Both the position numbers and the translations under genes were made by a program. A stretch of 11,263 nt of DNA from Fidelibacterota bacterium (GTDB lineage Bacteria; Fidelibacterota; Marinisomatia; SCGC-AAA003-L08; D37C17): NCBI GenBank assembly GCA_018671635.1, contig JABHHG010000234.1, positions 1 to 11,263 of the forward strand, in the 5' to 3' direction. Of the stretch, positions 6,613 to 11,263 are shown in pieces (within the stretch, counting starts at the first letter, position 1; each line of letters starts with the position of its first letter). The notes under the pieces were generated by a model. It had not been told where the DNA came from. It searched no databases and worked only from the letters and a program-made list of their open reading frames with translations.

Positions 6613-7017
6613 ATGGAAAAGAAAATAAGAATAGTAATGGCAAAGCCCGGTTTAGATGGTCATGACCGTGGTATAAAAATTTTAGCGCGGGCCTATAGAG
6701 ATGCGGGGATGGAAGTAATTTATCTGGGACTCCGACAAACCCCTGAAATGATTGTAAGTGCGGCAATTCAAGAGGATGCAGATGTTATTGCGCTCTCCGT
6801 TTTAAGTGGCGCCCATATGACCATTTTCAAAAAAGTCAAAAAAATGATGAATAATGAAGGCCTTGATGATGTGCTTCTAACTGGAGGTGGGATTATTCCT
6901 GAAGTGGATATGAAAACCTTAGCAGATGAAGGGGTTGGAAAATTATTTGGCCCTGGAACATCAGTAAACGAAACCATCACTTATATTACGGATTGGGTAA
7001 ATGAGTACCGTGGATAA
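6613..7017 (+). CDS. Methylmalonyl-CoA mutase, B12-binding small subunit
   Basis: The 134-aa stand-alone cobalamin-binding domain belongs to an acyl-CoA mutase. The full B12 signature is present: D15-x-H17-x-x-G20 (H17 would be the lower cobalt ligand), S62-x-L64 in SVLSGAH, and the Gly-rich TGGGI at 90-94. The length fits the separate C-terminal subunit of two-part mutases; many other bacteria have it fused to the catalytic TIM barrel. With its large partner, not present here, it would interconvert (R)-methylmalonyl-CoA and succinyl-CoA. The overlap with the carboxyltransferase gene supports the methylmalonyl role over isobutyryl-CoA or ethylmalonyl-CoA mutase, whose small subunits look alike. 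It heads the second plus-strand gene group. The commonly used symbol would be mcmA2 or scpA-like. Confidence 0.93.
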   Translation: MEKKIRIVMAKPGLDGHDRGIKILARAYRDAGMEVIYLGLRQTPEMIVSAAIQEDADVIALSVLSGAHMTIFKKVKKMMNNEGLDDVLLTGGGIIPEVDMKTLADEGVGKLFGPGTSVNETITYITDWVNEYRG

Positions 7018-8545
7018 AACTCAAATTTTAAATGAAATGCGTGAACAGGCTAAACTTGGCGGCGGTGAAGCACGCATCCAAAAACAGCATGACAAAGGTA
7101 AGCTCACGGCCAGAGAGCGTGTTGATATACTTGTGGATAAAAATTCTTTTGTTGAAATGGATATGTTTGTATCTCATCGCTGTAATGACTTTGGCATGGA
7201 AGAACAAAAGTTTCTCACCGACGGAGTTATCACAGGATATGGAACCATTGATGGCCGTAAAGTAATGGTGTTCTCTCAAGATTTCACTATCTTCGGAGGC
7301 TCCCTCTCAGAAACTTTTGCGCAAAAAATTTGTAAGGTGATGGACATGGCCTTAAAACTTGGAATCCCTGTAATTGGGTTGAATGATTCGGGAGGTGCAC
7401 GCATCCAAGAAGGCGTAGTGAGTTTAGCAGGCTATGCTGATATTTTCCTCAAAAATACAATGGCCTCCGGGGTTATTCCACAAATTTCAGCTGTGCTTGG
7501 ACCCTGTGCTGGCGGTGCAGTTTACTCCCCTGCAATTACTGATTTTATTTTTATGGCTAAGGGTACAAGCCATATGTTTGTGACAGGACCTAATGTTGTA
7601 AAGACGGTTACTCACGAAAATGTTACCATGGAAGATTTAGGTGGAGCCAGCGCACATGGAGAAAAATCTGGCGTTGCACACTTTACTTGTGAAAATGAAG
7701 TGGAAGTGCTTCAGAACATTCGAAAGCTTCTTTCATACATCCCCTTAAATAATTTAGATGAAGTACCTTTTTATACTGAATCACCTGAACCCATTTCCAC
7801 TGATTTAGATACAATAATTCCTGAAAATCCAAACAAGCCTTATGATATGCATAATGTAATTGAGGGCATTGTAGATGGTGATTCATTCTTTGAAGTACAT
7901 GCTGAATATGCTCAAAATATCATTGTGGGCTTTTCTCGAATTGGGGGGCATTCAATTGGTGTTGTAGCCAATCAACCTGCCCATCTTGCCGGTGTTTTAG
8001 ATATTGATTCATCCATTAAGGCCGCTCGATTTGTTAGGTTTTGTGATGCATTTAATATTCCATTGGTCACATTTGAGGATGTACCTGGATTCTTGCCCGG
8101 TACCGATCAAGAGTGGCGAGGCATCATCAAGCATGGAGCTAAATTACTCTACGCATTTGCAGAGGCCACGGTTCCTAAACTAACTGTTATTACCCGAAAA
8201 GCATATGGTGGTGCCTATGATGTTATGTCATCAAAGCATATTGGTGGGGATATTAATTTGGCATGGCCTACCGCAGAAATTGCAGTGATGGGACCAAAAG
8301 GTGCCGTTGAAATAGTATGGAAAAAAGAATTAGCGAATGCAGATAATCCAGAAGAAAAAATGGAAGAATTACAAAATAATTATCGAGCTAAATTTGCAAA
8401 TCCATATGTGGCTGCAGAACGTGGATATATTGACGATGTGATTCACCCCCAGGAAACACGTGGGAGACTCATTTCAGGCTTAGAATTATTAGCCACAAAA
8501 GTGAGTTCAAACCCTAAAAAGAAACATGGAAATATTCCACTGTAA
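7001..8545 (+). CDS. pccB: Acyl-CoA carboxylase beta subunit (propionyl-CoA carboxylase type carboxyltransferase)
   Basis: The 514-aa carboxyltransferase moves CO2 from biotin to propionyl-CoA, giving methylmalonyl-CoA. Two crotonase-like halves are present. The first has NDSGGARIQEGV with G131 and G132 as oxyanion-hole glycines. The second has RKAYGGAYDVM with G403 and G404. D407 corresponds, as I recall it, to the Asp that favours propionyl-CoA in Streptomyces PccB (Ile in acetyl-CoA-favouring AccB). DVPGFLPGTDQE and GIIKHGAKLLYAFAEATVPK are near-universal in the family. The Na+-pumping methylmalonyl-CoA decarboxylase alpha subunit is closely related, but no membrane beta subunit is seen here. 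The start overlaps the mutase gene by 17 nt. No biotin carboxylase or carrier gene lies in the window, so these must be encoded elsewhere. Confidence 0.94.
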   Translation: MSTVDKTQILNEMREQAKLGGGEARIQKQHDKGKLTARERVDILVDKNSFVEMDMFVSHRCNDFGMEEQKFLTDGVITGYGTIDGRKVMVFSQDFTIFGGSLSETFAQKICKVMDMALKLGIPVIGLNDSGGARIQEGVVSLAGYADIFLKNTMASGVIPQISAVLGPCAGGAVYSPAITDFIFMAKGTSHMFVTGPNVVKTVTHENVTMEDLGGASAHGEKSGVAHFTCENEVEVLQNIRKLLSYIPLNNLDEVPFYTESPEPISTDLDTIIPENPNKPYDMHNVIEGIVDGDSFFEVHAEYAQNIIVGFSRIGGHSIGVVANQPAHLAGVLDIDSSIKAARFVRFCDAFNIPLVTFEDVPGFLPGTDQEWRGIIKHGAKLLYAFAEATVPKLTVITRKAYGGAYDVMSSKHIGGDINLAWPTAEIAVMGPKGAVEIVWKKELANADNPEEKMEELQNNYRAKFANPYVAAERGYIDDVIHPQETRGRLISGLELLATKVSSNPKKKHGNIPL

Positions 8546-9267
8546 TGAGTGAAACAGTAATAGATATAAACAATATTTCTGAATTAGAGCATGCATTTGC
8601 AGAAGATTTTGGCACACCCGTATTTCCAGTTCTGGCAAATCATTATCTAAAAAATAAAGAAATGAAACGCTCACGAAAAGTGTGTGAACTTGGTTTAGAA
8701 CATAACCCTCATAATTCCGATGGAAAATTTATTTTAGCCAAACTCAATTTATACGAAAATAAGTTGATGAATGGTGAGCAACTATTAAAACAAGTTGTGG
8801 ATGAAAATCCGGTGCATATTAATGGATTGCGAATTCTCATCGAAGTGATGCGATCATTAAATAGAAGTCCCAATTCTATAAAAATATATATCCAAAAAAT
8901 ATTACATATTCTTCCTGATGATGAAGATTCACTAACACTTTTAGCATTAATTGACAATTCATCTGAGTTAGCGGTAGAAACTTCCCCACCTGTTGCTCCA
9001 GATAAAAAAAATAAATCTACATCATCATCCAAAATGAGTACTCCAAAAAAAGAAACTCAAACAAAATCAGTTGTGAGCCCACCTGAATATAGAGTGTTTG
9101 ATGTGGGTATGGGTATGGCAACCTTTACCATGGTGGCTGTGCTTAAATCACAGAAAAATTATCGACAAGCTTTGGCGGTTTTGGGTAGACTTGAAGAAAA
9201 AGGGGTTGATGTAAAGCGTATTACTACAGAACGTGCTGAGCTTGAAAAATTATTATCAGCTGAATAA
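8545..9267 (+). CDS. TPR-repeat protein of unknown function, coupled to the carboxylase gene
   Basis: The 240-aa protein shares one base with the carboxylase stop (TAATG), so its translation is probably coupled to it. Residues about 25-57, 58-91 and 92-125 look like three tetratricopeptide helix pairs, for example VLANHYLKNKEMKRSRKVC and AKLNLYENKLMNGEQLL. These are followed by a Pro/Ser/Thr/Lys-rich linker (about 143-180) and a last helix pair (about 192-218, MVAVLKSQKNYRQALAVL) with a charged tail. TPRs bind partner proteins. There is no signal peptide or membrane segment, so it is probably cytoplasmic. No biotin-attachment AMKM motif is present, so it is not the carrier protein. A role in assembling or tethering the carboxylase or mutase is only a guess from position. 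The gene is very AT-rich. Confidence 0.75.
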   Translation: MSETVIDINNISELEHAFAEDFGTPVFPVLANHYLKNKEMKRSRKVCELGLEHNPHNSDGKFILAKLNLYENKLMNGEQLLKQVVDENPVHINGLRILIEVMRSLNRSPNSIKIYIQKILHILPDDEDSLTLLALIDNSSELAVETSPPVAPDKKNKSTSSSKMSTPKKETQTKSVVSPPEYRVFDVGMGMATFTMVAVLKSQKNYRQALAVLGRLEEKGVDVKRITTERAELEKLLSAE

Positions 9268-9298
9268 CTATCTTCAAATTACTCTCCATTTGTAGTTT

Positions 9299-10078
9299 AT
9301 GAATAATCAAAAACCTTTCGATATTTCTGAATTTAAAAATACCATTTATAGTGATCCACAACGATATGATGATGAGTATTGGTGGAAAACAGATGATATG
9401 GAGTTCTGGAAAAAAATCCTTGAAATGGCACCTGGGAAAAAGGTTCTAGAACTTGCTGCTGGGACTGCTCGATTAGCCATACCTCTTATTCGTGAAGGGG
9501 CCAAATATACTGGCATAGAAATATCCCCTGAGTTCTGCAAACAGGCTGAAAAAAAACTTTCACATCATAAAATGGATGCAATGTTTATTCAAGGTGATAT
9601 CCGTGAATTAGATTTAAATGAAACCTTCGACCTTATCTTTATTGGATTTAATTCATTTCTTCACCTCCTAAAAGATGATGATGCAGAGGCATGCCTAAAA
9701 TGTGTGAAAAAACATATGCACAAAGATACACTTTTTGTAATCGATATTTTCGTTCCCAACCCTTTGTTTCTATATAGGCCTGAAACTCGCTTCCCTGTTA
9801 TGGAGTATATTGATTCATTAACTGGAGAGTTAACGAAAGTAGAGGAGATTAGTGTGTATGATTCAGATTCTGGAATTAATAAAATTACCTGGTTTTATAA
9901 TACGCCTTCTCAAACGGATGACAAAATCTATAACTTTACCATGCGGATGTATTTTCCTGATACAATGAATCGATTACTCATTGATTCGGGATTTACAATA
10001 CAAAAGATGCTTGGCAAACATGATTTTACAGATTTTCAAGAAGATAGTGAACTTCAAATTTATATTTGTAAGAAATGA
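9299..10078 (+). CDS. Class I SAM-dependent methyltransferase
   Basis: The 259-aa protein has a Rossmann-type methyltransferase domain. Motif I is VLELAAGTARLAIPL (49-63). Acidic E74 in TGIEIS should hold the SAM ribose. D100 in IQGDIRELD follows the third strand, and DLIFIGFNSFLHL (111-123) is motif IV. The C-terminal half (about 160-259) carries beta-rich segments that probably shape a substrate pocket and does not tell the acceptor. A TAG two codons upstream in frame makes the ATG at 9299 the first possible start. No Shine-Dalgarno is visible in the 31-nt spacer, which also holds nothing else recognisable. It overlaps the glycosylase gene through ATGA, so the two are likely co-translated. 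Substrate unknown. Confidence 0.87.
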   Translation: MNNQKPFDISEFKNTIYSDPQRYDDEYWWKTDDMEFWKKILEMAPGKKVLELAAGTARLAIPLIREGAKYTGIEISPEFCKQAEKKLSHHKMDAMFIQGDIRELDLNETFDLIFIGFNSFLHLLKDDDAEACLKCVKKHMHKDTLFVIDIFVPNPLFLYRPETRFPVMEYIDSLTGELTKVEEISVYDSDSGINKITWFYNTPSQTDDKIYNFTMRMYFPDTMNRLLIDSGFTIQKMLGKHDFTDFQEDSELQIYICKK

Positions 10079-10683
10079 ATGAGTCGGCTAATAAATTAGC
10101 TGAAATTGATTCTCGTTTTACAAGGCTCATTTCTGAGTTTGGATATCCAACTTTTAAGCGAGAAACTAACTATTTTGAAGCCTTACTTAAAAATATAATT
10201 TATCAACAATTAAGCGGAAAAGCCGCACAAACCATTTATAACCGATTCCTTAAATTATTTGAAACTGCCAAATATCCCTCCCCTGATCAAATTTTAAATA
10301 CCCCTATTGAACAATTAAGGGGGGCGGGGTTGTCAAATCAAAAGGTGACCTATATTCTTAATCTCTCAAAAAAATATGTTGATGGGACCCTTCAATTAGA
10401 TGAACTTGATGAAAAATCTGACAAAGAAGTTTCTGCTCAACTAATTCAAGTGAAAGGAATTGGTCAATGGACTGCAGATATGTTTTTAATGTTTACACTA
10501 AACCGTGAAGATATATTTCCTTTAGGTGATTTAGGGGTTAAAAAGGGTGTGGCAGTTATAGAAAATTTACCTGAACTACCTACAGAAAAGCATATGGCAG
10601 AAATATCAGAAAAATGGCAACCATACAGAACCATTGCGGCTTGGTACATGTGGAAATTAGTTGATGGTCCTTTTGAATGGTAG
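10075..10683 (+). CDS. AlkA-like DNA-3-methyladenine glycosylase (HhH-GPD family)
   Basis: The 202-aa base-excision repair enzyme would remove alkylated purines such as 3-methyladenine. IIYQQLSGKAAQTIYNRF (41-58) and LRGAGLSNQKVTYILNLS (81-98) are typical of the AlkA/MAG1 branch. The helix-hairpin-helix is VKGIGQWTADMF (126-137), which grips the DNA backbone. D152 in FPLGDLGVKKG sits where the catalytic Asp lies (D238 in E. coli AlkA). No Cys4 cluster is present, which argues against an endonuclease III or MutY assignment. It lacks the extra N-terminal domain of E. coli AlkA, like many short homologues. The start shares ATGA with the methyltransferase stop. Its own stop overlaps the next gene. 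Confidence 0.93.
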   Translation: MNESANKLAEIDSRFTRLISEFGYPTFKRETNYFEALLKNIIYQQLSGKAAQTIYNRFLKLFETAKYPSPDQILNTPIEQLRGAGLSNQKVTYILNLSKKYVDGTLQLDELDEKSDKEVSAQLIQVKGIGQWTADMFLMFTLNREDIFPLGDLGVKKGVAVIENLPELPTEKHMAEISEKWQPYRTIAAWYMWKLVDGPFEW

Positions 10684-11263
10684 AAATTAAAACCATATTT
10701 TTTGATCTCTTTGGCGTGTTACTCGGAATTGATCAATCCACAATTATTCATTATGTTGCTCAAAAAATAGACATGCCATATCTCCAAACAAAAGACATTG
10801 TAATGGGTGAAGTTTTTATGCGATTAGAGCGAGGGGAAATTGGATTCAAACAATATTTTCAGGACTTACAGTACGCATTACCGGGCGGTGAAAAATTAAA
10901 TTATGATGAATTTCAATTAAGATGGACAAGTAACAATATAGATGAGCTTCCAGCGGTGGAATGTTTACCAAAATTAAAAGAAAATTATACACTCCATATT
11001 ATTTCAAATACAAGTGAAGCACATATTTATTCGTTAAAAAAACAATTTAAACTTTTCTCAAATTTTGAAAAAATTATAACATCAGAGTCTGCAAACAGCT
11101 CTAAGCCATCTATTGAAATATTTAATTATGCATTAAATAAAACAGGGACAACTTCGGAATCATCAGTATTTATTGATGATATGTATAGTAATATTAGTGC
11201 AGCCAAAAATCTCGGCTTTAACTCACACCATTATACGGATTATGAAGAATTTAATAAATTTAT
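10677..11263 (+). CDS. HAD-superfamily hydrolase, 3' end cut by window
   Basis: The first 195 codons of a HAD-IA type hydrolase start at ATG 10677 and overlap the glycosylase gene by 7 nt. Motif I is FFDLFGVL with nucleophile D10. The residue two after it is Phe12 instead of the usual Asp general acid, as in some dehalogenase-like and YihX-like members. The cap region spans about 16-95. Motif II is HIISNTS with S110, motif III is K143 in SSKPSIEIF, and motif IV is VFIDD with D167-D168, the metal-binding pair. A phosphatase on a small metabolite or nucleotide is likely; a dehalogenase is possible. The family is often 195-220 aa, so little is missing. It is very AT-rich, with long poly-A and T runs. 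Confidence 0.85.
   Translation, partial: MVEIKTIFFDLFGVLLGIDQSTIIHYVAQKIDMPYLQTKDIVMGEVFMRLERGEIGFKQYFQDLQYALPGGEKLNYDEFQLRWTSNNIDELPAVECLPKLKENYTLHIISNTSEAHIYSLKKQFKLFSNFEKIITSESANSSKPSIEIFNYALNKTGTTSESSVFIDDMYSNISAAKNLGFNSHHYTDYEEFNKF

Noticed and set aside
7683..7886. Minus-strand open frame inside the carboxyltransferase gene
   Set aside because: The plus-strand protein is a strongly conserved family across this region, so the opposite frame is a shadow.
8709..9032. 107-codon open frame on the minus strand opposite the TPR gene
   Set aside because: It is a by-product of the low-complexity, AT-rich TPR coding sequence. No motif or ribosome site was seen.
8545..9267. Biotin carrier protein, suggested by a Pro-rich linker next to the carboxyltransferase
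   Set aside because: There is no AMKM-type biotin site and no lipoyl-like beta fold pattern; the protein is helical with TPR-like repeats.

Overview
The window comes from a bacterial chromosome that uses the standard bacterial code: ATG starts and TAA/TAG/TGA stops, with no in-frame TGA read-through. It is AT-rich and densely coding. Gene content (UbiA prenyltransferase of the archaeal-lipid type, separate B12-binding mutase subunit beside a carboxyltransferase, DUF3147, cysteine-rich CWC and DUF5522 domains) and base composition suggest an environmental member of the FCB group, such as Marinimicrobia (SAR406) or a Bacteroidota relative. That assignment is an inference from gene style, not a proven taxonomy. 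I see no mobile element, CRISPR array, tRNA or rRNA.

Left part (1-4553, minus strand): a tight three-gene run reads leftward. A UbiA-family membrane prenyltransferase comes first, then the replicative DNA polymerase III alpha subunit (dnaE, complete, 1146 aa), then the start of D-aminoacyl-tRNA deacylase (dtd), cut by the window edge. The gaps are 17 and 7 nt, so one transcript is likely. The polymerase keeps all the metal ligands of a working PHP domain, which suggests built-in proofreading.

A 59-bp divergent spacer (4554-4612) separates this from everything to the right, which is on the plus strand. First come five small genes (4613-6536): a PaaI-like hotdog thioesterase, a TfoX N-domain-like protein with an odd hydrophobic N-terminus, a DUF3147 membrane protein, a CWC/DUF5522 cysteine-rich fusion, and an NTF2/SnoaL-like protein. 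They are mostly 3-15 nt apart.

After a 76-bp spacer with an 8-bp inverted repeat and a polypyrimidine stretch, a second group begins (6613-9267). It holds the B12-binding small subunit of methylmalonyl-CoA mutase, overlapping by 17 nt a propionyl-CoA carboxylase-type carboxyltransferase, which overlaps by 1 nt a TPR-repeat protein of unknown role. The first two act at neighbouring steps of the propionyl-CoA/methylmalonyl-CoA/succinyl-CoA route. The mutase large subunit, the epimerase, biotin carboxylase and biotin carrier are not in the window.

The right end (9299-11263) holds a SAM methyltransferase, an AlkA-like DNA glycosylase and a HAD hydrolase cut by the edge. Overlapping stop/start codons join them, so they are probably translated together. 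The window looks mostly like housekeeping DNA with several poorly understood small genes. The best leads are the cysteine-rich fusion, the TfoX-like protein, the carboxylase-coupled TPR protein and the glycosylase cluster. I do not see a clear new defence or mobile system.
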